From contig CAZWUW010000047.1 in the NCBI GenBank assembly GCA_964636895.1, forward strand, positions 1 to 22,904: a stretch of 22,904 bases of DNA. The letters are read 5' to 3'. Below the pieces are notes generated by a model. It was not told the origin of the DNA, did not search any database, and worked only from the letters and a program-made list of their open reading frames with translations. Source of the DNA: CAZWUW01 sp964636895 (GTDB lineage: Bacteria > Bacillota > Thermincolia > Thermincolales > CAZWUW01). Below are positions 14,911 through 20,776 of this stretch, piece by piece. The position numbers were made by a program, and so were the translations under genes. Position 1 is the stretch's first letter; every line of letters starts with the position of its first letter.

Positions 14911-15999
14911 ATGGATACTTTTGCATTCATGCTTCACCCCTTGGATACCAAAGACCTGGATCGCAAGTTTAAAATGGCTCGTTACCTGCCGGAAGTTGTA
15001 AAAGAAACTATCCTTAGGTACGCCCCACCTTTTAAGGCTTCAGATATAACTAACCTTTCTTCTGCCCATAACAGTGCTAGTGGCTGGTTTGTCACCTGCC
15101 CTTTGACAGCCAGACAGATGATGGAGTTACCGCCTGATTTGGTAATCCGCAAAATTATTCAGGCTGGAAAGAAGGCAGAAAAGATGGGGGCCAGGATTTT
15201 AGGTTTGGGGGCCTTTGCCAAAGTAGTTGGTGATGCCGGGATAACGGTGGCCAAAAATCTAAGTATTCCTGTTACTACCGGCAATAGTTATACAGTGGCC
15301 ACTGCCCTTGAAGGAACCAGGATGGCTGCCGGGATCATGGGTCATGACATGAAATCTGCGCAAGTTGTTATAGTTGGCGCTACAGGATCCATCGGCAGAG
15401 TATGTGCAGAAGTTTTGGCCAGAGAGGTCAGGCATCTGACATTGGTAGCCAGGGATGAAGTAAAACTACATAAATTGGCAAACAAACTGCTTTATGATAC
15501 CGGCCTGGCGGTTAGGATTTCCGGTGATGTAAAAAAGGCTGTAGCTTTTGCTGACGTGGTCTTAACCGTCACCAGTTCTGTCGATGTATTAATTGGACCG
15601 GAGGACATCAAGCCGGGCGCGGTAGTATGCGATGTATCCAGGCCGCGTAATGTGTCCCGCAATGTGGGCGAAATAAGGGATGATATTTTGGTGATCGAGG
15701 GTGGCGTGGTGGAGGTCCCCGGAGACGTTAACTTTAATCTTAATTTTGGATTTCCGCCAAAGACAGCATATGCTTGTATGGCAGAAACCATGGTGCTGGC
15801 CCTGGAAAAAAAATACGAGAGTTACACCCTTGGCAGAGAACTAACCGTTGATCAGGTGGATAACATTAATCGGCTGGCCCAAAAACATGGTTTTAGAATT
15901 GCCGGTTTCCGGAGTTATGAGAAAGCGATAACGGAAGAAGAAATTATGCAAATAAGGGAAAATGCTCTGTGTAAGTCTCGGCGGGATAACACGGCTTGA
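14911..15999 (+). CDS. Acyl-ACP reductase-like dehydrogenase (AAR family)
   Basis: The 362-residue protein resembles the cyanobacterial long-chain acyl-[acyl-carrier-protein] reductase along its length. Shared elements are an N-terminal FMLHPL segment (AAR: GLIGHL), GLGAFAKVV, TTGNSYTVA (AAR: TTGNTHTAY), the NADPH Rossmann loop VGATGSIG (155-162), VIEGGVVE (AAR: VLNGGVVE) and YACMAETMVL (AAR: FACFAEAMLL). In AAR the Cys of that last motif (Cys294 in Synechococcus elongatus) forms the acyl-thioester intermediate; here it is Cys289. An acyl-thioester to aldehyde reduction is therefore plausible, but its substrate is unknown, and no aldehyde-deformylating oxygenase gene is in the window. The start follows GGGAGG. 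A looser call would be shikimate-dehydrogenase-like oxidoreductase. It is last in the three-gene operon and is followed by a terminator. Confidence 0.72.
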   Translation: MDTFAFMLHPLDTKDLDRKFKMARYLPEVVKETILRYAPPFKASDITNLSSAHNSASGWFVTCPLTARQMMELPPDLVIRKIIQAGKKAEKMGARILGLGAFAKVVGDAGITVAKNLSIPVTTGNSYTVATALEGTRMAAGIMGHDMKSAQVVIVGATGSIGRVCAEVLAREVRHLTLVARDEVKLHKLANKLLYDTGLAVRISGDVKKAVAFADVVLTVTSSVDVLIGPEDIKPGAVVCDVSRPRNVSRNVGEIRDDILVIEGGVVEVPGDVNFNLNFGFPPKTAYACMAETMVLALEKKYESYTLGRELTVDQVDNINRLAQKHGFRIAGFRSYEKAITEEEIMQIRENALCKSRRDNTA

Positions 16000-16047
16000 T
16001 GTGAGGCCTGAGCAAGCGGCATAGTAAGTGACATGATGAACACTGAT

Positions 16048-16078
16048 AAAAAATTATACAAATGTATAATTTTTTTTT
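16048..16078 (+). terminator. AT-only hairpin terminator
   Basis: A stem of AAAAAATTATACA and TGTATAATTTTTT (16048-16060/16063-16075) with continuing T-run ends the regulator/AAR-like operon. The symmetric A-run means it could work in either direction. Confidence 0.7.
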
Positions 16079-16215
16079 ATTGCCGCATCATTTAGAATTA
16101 ACTCAATAAGGTGGGAGATTTATTTGCTCAAATAATCATGGGCACATCATGCGGCGGGATGTATTCCCCAAATGGGTTTATATAATGTATTAATAGGAAG
16201 GAAAGGTGTGGTAGA

Positions 16216-16965
16216 ATGTCAGGATTTGGTGTGAAACCGAGATTCAAAAGAGCCGCAATTGCTGTAGGGGTGGTATTGCTTATGACAATGGTGCTGCCTT
16301 TTGCAGGCTTTGCAGAGACGGCCGATAGTCGTCTGGTGGCCCATTATACTTTTGAAGGTGACTTCAAAGATGCATCAGGCAACGGTAACGATGGGACTGC
16401 CGTTGGAGATGTGACCTTTGTCGATGATGGGGTAATGGGGAAATCTGCTTCATTTAACGGCGGTTTTGTTAGCGTAAACAGCTCTCCTAAACTCAATCTG
16501 GGAAGCAACTTTACAGTCGCCATATGGCTCATGGTCGATCCGGTCATGTCTGACTCTGGCAATAAAAACGGACCTTTTATTTCAAAACTCGATGATAAGG
16601 GAAACTATAATAATTATAATATTTATACGCGAGGTACCTTCGGCGTCAGATTTGATGGGAGATTTTCGAGCCCAGGTCGAGCTGAAAAACCAGTTATAAC
16701 CGAGAACTCAGAAGATATAAAGAAGAAGATGAAGAAGTATCAAAATGCCATTTCCAGGTTCAGGACAGGGTTTAATGCTGTGCATTATGAAAAAATAACT
16801 GATGGAAAAGGTAAAGTCAGGCTTACTAAGCGTGAAACGGAGATTCTCAGACTTATTGTGGAAGGCTTTTCGGGTGAGGAAATCTCCAAAAGGCTTTATG
16901 TTACACCAATCAACGTCAGGGTGATTACCTCAAAGATATACGCCAAATTAGGCGTAAATTCCTGA
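16216..16965 (+). CDS. Secreted LamG-domain protein fused to a LuxR C-terminal fragment
   Basis: Residues 1-34 form a signal peptide: basic KPRFKR, a hydrophobic core and cleavage near AGFA-ET. Residues about 39-150 are a LamG/concanavalin A-like domain (LVAHYTFEGDFKDASGNGNDG, ASFNGGFVSV, FTVAIWLMV) that stops before completing the fold. From residue 166 (EDIKKKMKKYQ) the frame continues into a LuxR-type regulator end with an HTH (LTKRETEILRLIVEGFSGEEISKRLYVTP). A secreted lectin domain and a cytoplasmic DNA-binding tail make no functional sense together, so this is a rearrangement product. RBS AGGAAAGGTG is good, and TATAAT lies at 16181-16186 without a clear -35. It could still be expressed, but a useful function is unlikely. 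Confidence 0.75.
   Translation: MSGFGVKPRFKRAAIAVGVVLLMTMVLPFAGFAETADSRLVAHYTFEGDFKDASGNGNDGTAVGDVTFVDDGVMGKSASFNGGFVSVNSSPKLNLGSNFTVAIWLMVDPVMSDSGNKNGPFISKLDDKGNYNNYNIYTRGTFGVRFDGRFSSPGRAEKPVITENSEDIKKKMKKYQNAISRFRTGFNAVHYEKITDGKGKVRLTKRETEILRLIVEGFSGEEISKRLYVTPINVRVITSKIYAKLGVNS
16711..16845 (+). repeat. 135-bp direct repeat, copy A
   Basis: Identical to 19929-20063 except one base (C at 16831, G at 20049). It encodes EDIKKK to ETEI of the LuxR protein. The copies are about 3.2 kb apart, in the same orientation, and bracket mazEF and the insertion sequence. Confidence 0.95.
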
Positions 16966-17013
16966 GTTGAAGCAGTAAGGAAAACAATTGAAAATGGATT
17001 GCTAGAATATTGA
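16711..17013 (+). pseudogene. LuxR-family regulator, C-terminal fragment with nonsense codon
   Basis: Starting at GAAGATATAAAG, this encodes the end of a LuxR/MalT-type regulator including the whole HTH. The frame stops at TGA (16963-16965) after LGVNS, but continues past it as VEAVRKTIENGLLEY and a second stop at 17011-17013. LuxR proteins usually have Arg at that place (NSRVEAV), so a CGA-to-TGA change is the simplest explanation. The first 135 bp recur at 19929-20063. Confidence 0.82.
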
Positions 17014-17027
17014 TATTTCTTTTATGT

Positions 17028-17056
17028 TTGACAAAAGTATATCCAATGTATATACT
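17028..17056 (+). promoter_or_regulatory. mazEF promoter with embedded operator
   Basis: TTGACA (17028-17033), 17 bp and TATACT (17051-17056) form a strong promoter. A perfect inverted repeat, AGTATAT (17036-17042) and ATATACT (17050-17056), fills the spacer and covers the -10. This is a fitting site for autorepression by MazE or the MazE-MazF complex. Confidence 0.8.
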
Positions 17057-17078
17057 CAAATTAAAAGGGGGGCGCGTG

Positions 17079-17324
17079 ATGTTTACTACTATTCACAGGT
17101 GGGGTAACAGTCAGGCTATTCGATTACCAAAAGGCATATTAGAAACGGCCTCTTTACGTGAAAATGACAAGGTACATATCACGGCTGAGCGAGATTGCAT
17201 AATTATTCGGCGGGCAAAGAAAAAACATTTAACCACAGCGGAGCGGTTTAAAGAGTACGACGGGGATTATAAATGCACGGAGTTAGACACCGGCGATAAA
17301 CCGGTTGGTAAAGAGGTATGGTGA
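17079..17324 (+). CDS. mazE: MazE-like antitoxin
   Basis: An 81-residue AbrB/MazE-type antitoxin. The N-terminal swapped-hairpin DNA-binding domain shows IHRWGNSQAIRLPKGILE and later ENDKVHITAE. The acidic, probably flexible C-terminal part (about 50-81) would bind and neutralise MazF. The open frame extends upstream to 17010, but the ATG at 17079 is preceded by GGGGGG and lies just after the promoter. Its stop overlaps the mazF start by one base. Antitoxins of this kind bind their own promoter, and a matching palindrome lies upstream. Confidence 0.93.
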   Translation: MFTTIHRWGNSQAIRLPKGILETASLRENDKVHITAERDCIIIRRAKKKHLTTAERFKEYDGDYKCTELDTGDKPVGKEVW

Positions 17325-17671
17325 TGCCTTACGTGCCGGAACAAGGGGATATAATAACCCTCGAATTTAGCCCCCAGGCCGGTCATGAACAAAGCGGCCA
17401 CCGACCGGCGTTGGTTGTTAGCAACAACACATTCAACAGGAGGACGCGTATCGCTATTGTTTGTCCGATCACAAATACTGATCGGGGGTTTCCTTTACAT
17501 GTTTCGCTGGACGAAAAAACTACAACAACCGGTGTGATTATGTGTGAGCAGGTAAAATCTCTTGATGTAACCGCCAGAAATGCGATATTTAAAGAAAAGG
17601 CTTCTCTGGAAATCTTGGAAGAAGTTCTTGATGTGCTTGCCGGTTTTTTTGAAATGCAGGAATCGAACTAG
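17324..17671 (+). CDS. mazF: MazF-like endoribonuclease toxin
   Basis: MazF toxins cut single-stranded mRNA at short sequence motifs and halt growth when MazE is degraded. The 115-residue protein has the PemK/MazF signatures VPEQGDIITLEFSPQAGHEQ, GHRPALVVS (with the catalytic Arg), CPITNT (with the active-site Thr) and CEQVKSLDVTAR. These resemble E. coli MazF/ChpB more than the Bacillus NdoA type, which hints at transfer. The start overlaps the mazE stop (TGATG), with GAGGT at a suitable distance; 17318 is an alternative. It appears intact. Confidence 0.93.
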   Translation: MPYVPEQGDIITLEFSPQAGHEQSGHRPALVVSNNTFNRRTRIAIVCPITNTDRGFPLHVSLDEKTTTTGVIMCEQVKSLDVTARNAIFKEKASLEILEEVLDVLAGFFEMQESN

Positions 17672-17751
17672 TGACAATCATTTACACGCCTCCAGCAAGT
17701 ACCCCGGGAGGGGGACTAAGTCTGGCATTTGGCTCACCTCCTTAAAATAGC

Positions 17752-17763
17752 ATAGCCTCTCGG
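17752..17763 (+). repeat. IS left terminal inverted repeat
   Basis: ATAGCCTCTCGG, complementary to 19623-19634. Its last bases also form a small hairpin, CTCGGC-attc-GCCGAG (17759-17774), seen only at the left end. Confidence 0.88.
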
Positions 17764-17816
17764 CATTCGCCGAGTCAGATGGCTCAAGGCTTTGCTTGAA
17801 CCACCTAAATTACTTT

Positions 17817-17881
17817 CCTCCTACTTTTGTAGGGGGATTTTTTATTTCAATATATCAGAATTGGAAATTCCATATTGAAAT
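17817..17881 (+). terminator. Hairpins shielding the transposase gene from read-through
   Basis: CCTCCTAC (17817-17824) and GTAGGGGG (17829-17836), followed by ATTTTTTATTT, form a terminator inside the left end of the IS. Directly after it, ATTTCAATAT (17844-17853) and ATATTGAAAT (17872-17881) form a second long hairpin with a nested GAATT/AATTC stem. Such structures commonly block outside transcription from entering transposase genes. Confidence 0.65.
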
Positions 17882-17980
17882 ATTTCTAAAAAAATCATAA
17901 AAACACTTGACTTTTCAGAAACGCCCCAATAATCGCGATGAAGGGATTTTTCCCTTACATTCATTGATAGGGGTGTTGAA

Positions 17981-19477
17981 ATGAAACCTTCACTCGTTGC
18001 CCATGAATCTTATCAAAACTTCCTAATAGAACAGCTACAAAAACACTATTCTGGGGGAATCCTCACTCTTGTAAGCAAGGACTGGCCTATCATCTCAAAA
18101 CTGTGGATCACAGATCTTTCTTACGTGACGACCTGGCTTTTTGATACTTATTCTCTTAAAGGTCCTGCTCCTCGTGATCCTGCCTCCATGTTGCGTTCCT
18201 ACCTTCTGTTTCTCTTAACTAGCCCTACAATTGGCATTAGCAAGTGGGTTGATCAATTGTATCGGGTCCCTCTCTATGCCATTCTAAGTGGCTTCGAACC
18301 AGGGGATATCCCTGGTGTAGGAACCTTTTATGACTTCTTTCAACGTCTATGGGGTTACAACAAACAAAACTTCAAATCTCAAAAACAGAAACGTAAAAAG
18401 AAAAAAAAGAAAAAGTTGAAAAAGGGTGAAAAACAAGCCCCTAAAGATCCTGGTATTGTGGCGAAACTAGTGAACCGGTTTCTTCGCTATGGTTCCAAGA
18501 GAAAATGTCTACCGGGAGATCGCTTATTTGATTTCTTTCAATCTCAATTTCTTGATGTCTCAGCTAAATTAGGTCTACTTGGTGACCTGAATTCTCTTGG
18601 TGTTGCCGGTGATGGCACCCCTTTGGAAGCTGCTAAATATCCAAGGAGCAAATCTACCTGTAATTGTAGTGCCCAAGGTATAACGAAATGTAACCATCCC
18701 CGCCTTTTTTCCCAGCCCGACTGTAATTCAGGATGGGATAGCTCTAGGGAAAGGTATTTCAATGGATACCACCTCTACATGATATCTGCTAGCGACAGTC
18801 CATACGATTTACCGTTGTATCCCAGGCTACAGCCTGCTTCCAGGCATGATGCTGTGAGCTTGGTTGCTAGTTCAATTGAATTTTCGCAACGATTCTCCTT
18901 GGGCACAGTTGAAAGAATGCTTCTTGATGCTGCTCATGATGCGGAAGCTATTTACGAGTTGTTAATTCACCAGAAAATTGAGCCTTTTATTGACCTTAAC
19001 CCCAGAACAAAAAAGAACTATAGCTCTGACAGTGATATTAAAATCTCTTCTAAAGGCATCCCTATATGTCCCATTGATAAAGAAATGAAACCAAATGGAT
19101 ATGATATTTCCCAGAAACGCCAAAAATGGAGATGTCCTCTTGCCTGTGGAACTAAAAATTCATGCAAAAACCCTTGCTCTACTGCCAAATACGGTCGTAC
19201 ATTCCATACTTTTTCAAAAGATAATCTACGGCTTTTCACCAAAACGCCTAGGTCTTCAGACAAGTGGCAACTCAATTACAAGCGGCGTACTTCTATTGAA
19301 CGTTCTAATAAACGGGAAAAAATTGATTATCACTTGGAAGCCGGCCGCCACCGTTCCACTAAAATGTGGTACATCCGTATCTACTGCATCATGATGTGCC
19401 AACACATTGATGCCTGGTACAGTGAGAAGAAAAAAACCTTGAAACTCTCAGAGTTTATTTTTAATCAAGCTGCCTAG
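17981..19477 (+). CDS. DDE-type transposase
   Basis: This 498-residue transposase should move the surrounding IS. Likely catalytic residues are Asp211 (VAGDGTPLEAA), Asp316 (LLDAAHDAEAIY) and Glu440 (RRTSIERSNKREK), the last in the usual R-x-x-x-E-R-x-N context of IS4/IS5/IS1182-like enzymes. Two features are unusual: a lysine-rich stretch at about 133-151, with seven consecutive Lys, and two cysteine clusters, CNCSAQGITKCNH (227-239) and CPLACGTKNSCKNPCS (385-400), which may bind zinc. A weak promoter, TTGACT-17-TAATCG (17907-17935), lies inside the element, and the start follows AGGGGTG. The frame is intact. I cannot fix the IS family by sight. Confidence 0.88.
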   Translation: MKPSLVAHESYQNFLIEQLQKHYSGGILTLVSKDWPIISKLWITDLSYVTTWLFDTYSLKGPAPRDPASMLRSYLLFLLTSPTIGISKWVDQLYRVPLYAILSGFEPGDIPGVGTFYDFFQRLWGYNKQNFKSQKQKRKKKKKKKLKKGEKQAPKDPGIVAKLVNRFLRYGSKRKCLPGDRLFDFFQSQFLDVSAKLGLLGDLNSLGVAGDGTPLEAAKYPRSKSTCNCSAQGITKCNHPRLFSQPDCNSGWDSSRERYFNGYHLYMISASDSPYDLPLYPRLQPASRHDAVSLVASSIEFSQRFSLGTVERMLLDAAHDAEAIYELLIHQKIEPFIDLNPRTKKNYSSDSDIKISSKGIPICPIDKEMKPNGYDISQKRQKWRCPLACGTKNSCKNPCSTAKYGRTFHTFSKDNLRLFTKTPRSSDKWQLNYKRRTSIERSNKREKIDYHLEAGRHRSTKMWYIRIYCIMMCQHIDAWYSEKKKTLKLSEFIFNQAA

Positions 19478-19622
19478 AACTAACTTTTAAAAAATTCACA
19501 TTGCTTGGTTTATTTGGCATGCCCTTTTTTATAAATTCAAGAAACCAACCCACTCTCTTCTAGCCTATCAGAATAATTTCCAGTAATTTATTTCCAACTT
19601 AACCTTAAAGTGCTCTTTTATT

Positions 19623-19634
19623 CCGAGAGGCTAT
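19623..19634 (-). repeat. IS right terminal inverted repeat
   Basis: CCGAGAGGCTAT, complementary to the left end. The 145 bp between the transposase stop and this end hold no gene. Confidence 0.88.
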
Positions 19635-19638
19635 TAGC

Positions 19639-20075
19639 GTGTTTGCAGCCGACTTTGGCTTGCGGGGAGTGGTCTTTTTGGCAACAAAAAACCTGCAAAA
19701 GAATTAGCTCATTAAATGAACCTTCCTTTGCGGGAAAAACCCGTTAGTATAAAACCGCCAAAACCAAATAGCTAGGGTCGAGTGACCGTCATCGCAGCCT
19801 TTGTGATCACCGAGGCCGACAGGCTCACCATGCCTTATTTGGAGTATGGAGAATATTTGCTTCCGGTATTTAAGGCACTTGAAAAAAATCACGACAACCT
19901 TGATGCTGCATTCTCCGGAAAATGGCTTGAAGATATAAAGAAGAAGATGAAGAAGTATCAAAATGCCATTTCCAGGTTCAGGACAGGGTTTAATGCTGTG
20001 CATTATGAAAAAATAACTGATGGAAAAGGTAAAGTCAGGCTTACTAAGGGTGAAACGGAGATTAACTGTCAGTAA
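19639..20075 (+). pseudogene. LuxR-family regulator, internal fragment, and non-coding flank
   Basis: From 19776 the frame reads GRVTVIAAFVITEADRLTMPYLEYGEYLLPVFKALEKNH and on into the 135-bp repeat, then ends three codons after ETEI (NCQ, stop at 20073-20075). It is the helical linker upstream of a LuxR HTH, with the HTH missing. It lacks a plausible start. The sequence that should follow it is found at 16846-17013, 3 kb upstream. The stretch 19639-19775 has no recognisable coding or structural feature. Confidence 0.8.
19929..20063 (+). repeat. 135-bp direct repeat, copy B
   Basis: Matches 16711-16845 with one substitution, which changes LTKRETEI to LTKGETEI. Sequence diverges abruptly on both sides. 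Confidence 0.95.
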
Positions 20076-20086
20076 GCGGTCATTCC

Positions 20087-20115
20087 TTGACAAATACTAG
20101 TTAGGTCATTATAAT
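20087..20115 (+). promoter_or_regulatory. Perfect consensus sigma-A promoter upstream of greA
   Basis: TTGACA (20087-20092), exactly 17 bp and TATAAT (20110-20115), 24 bp after the 135-bp repeat. The next gene, greA, starts about 145 bp past the predicted transcription start. A second, weaker pair, TTGACT-15-TATAAC (20225-20251), lies nearer greA. Confidence 0.85.
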
Positions 20116-20145
20116 ATTTCCATAAGAGAAAAGGGGAATAAACCG

Positions 20146-20187
20146 GTGTCAAGTTAAACTTGACACTCTTTTCGTGCTTGAGAGCAC
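20146..20187 (+). promoter_or_regulatory. Palindrome and hairpin in the greA leader
   Basis: GTGTCAAGT (20146-20154) and ACTTGACAC (20158-20166) form a perfect palindrome around TAA, followed by TCTTTTC. A second hairpin, GTGCT-tgag-AGCAC (20174-20187), follows. The first could be an operator or a short attenuator-type terminator; the sequence does not decide. Confidence 0.55.
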
Positions 20188-20267
20188 ATGATTTTAGACA
20201 TACTAAAAAAATAATCGCATAAAATTGACTGAACATCGGACGAATTATAACAAAGGGGAGCGAGTTT

Positions 20268-20744
20268 ATGGGAGAAAAAGAAGTAATCCTTACCCTGGAA
20301 GGTCTAAAAAAACTTGAGCAGGAGTTGGAGCAGTTAAAGTCAGTAAAACGCCGGGAAGTGGCGGAAAGGATTAAGCAGGCTATTGAGTTTGGTGATATTT
20401 CCGAAAACTCCGAATATGAGGATGCCAAAAATGAACAAGCTTTTATAGAAGGCCGCATCCTAACCCTGGAAAAAATGCTTCGTAATGCAAGGCTCATTGA
20501 TGAAGGGGAAATTCATACCGATGTTGTCTCTATCGGTTCTACTGTTCTTCTAAAAGACCTGGAAGTAGGGGATGAAATAAATTATACTATTGTTGGATCC
20601 GCGGAGGCCGACCCCTCGGCCCATAAGATTTCTAATGAATCTCCTGTAGGCAAAGCCATATTAGGCCAGTCTATCGGTAGTACTGTTGAGGTATCGGTAC
20701 CGGCAGGCAAACTGAAATACACAATTCTTGATATTAAGAAATAG
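20268..20744 (+). CDS. greA: Transcription elongation factor GreA
   Basis: GreA enters the secondary channel of RNA polymerase and stimulates cleavage of backtracked transcripts. The 158-residue protein has the N-terminal coiled coil (EGLKKLEQELEQLKSVKRREVAERI) with the acidic tip GDISENSEYEDAK that carries the essential Asp and Glu. The C-terminal FKBP-like domain has DPSAHKISNESPVGKAILGQSIG. The start follows AAAGGGGAG. lysS follows after 32 bp, a common greA-lysS arrangement in Clostridia, so the two are probably co-transcribed. Confidence 0.97.
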   Translation: MGEKEVILTLEGLKKLEQELEQLKSVKRREVAERIKQAIEFGDISENSEYEDAKNEQAFIEGRILTLEKMLRNARLIDEGEIHTDVVSIGSTVLLKDLEVGDEINYTIVGSAEADPSAHKISNESPVGKAILGQSIGSTVEVSVPAGKLKYTILDIKK

Positions 20745-20776
20745 GGTGGCTACCCCCCTTTGGAGGTTATTAAATT

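Larger units (their letters stand above)
17752..19634 (+). mobile_element. Insertion sequence of about 1.88 kb with DDE transposase
   Basis: The ends are 12-bp perfect inverted repeats, ATAGCCTCTCGG at 17752-17763 and CCGAGAGGCTAT at 19623-19634. They are flanked by the direct repeat TAGC (17748-17751 and 19635-19638), taken as the 4-bp target duplication. One transposase gene fills it. Intact ends, matching target duplication and an uninterrupted gene suggest recent insertion, into the non-coding gap between mazF and the LuxR remnant. The family is not certain; a 4-bp TAG-containing target recalls IS701-like elements, but the transposase is longer. Confidence 0.88.

Noticed and set aside
16081..16155. 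Inverted repeat GCCGCAT/ATGCGGC
   Set aside because: Seven-base arms about 60 bp apart with no other signal; could occur by chance.
20768..20776. Possible T-box or lysine riboswitch before lysS
   Set aside because: Only 32 bp separate greA and lysS, and the greA leader has no T-box or L-box elements that I can see.
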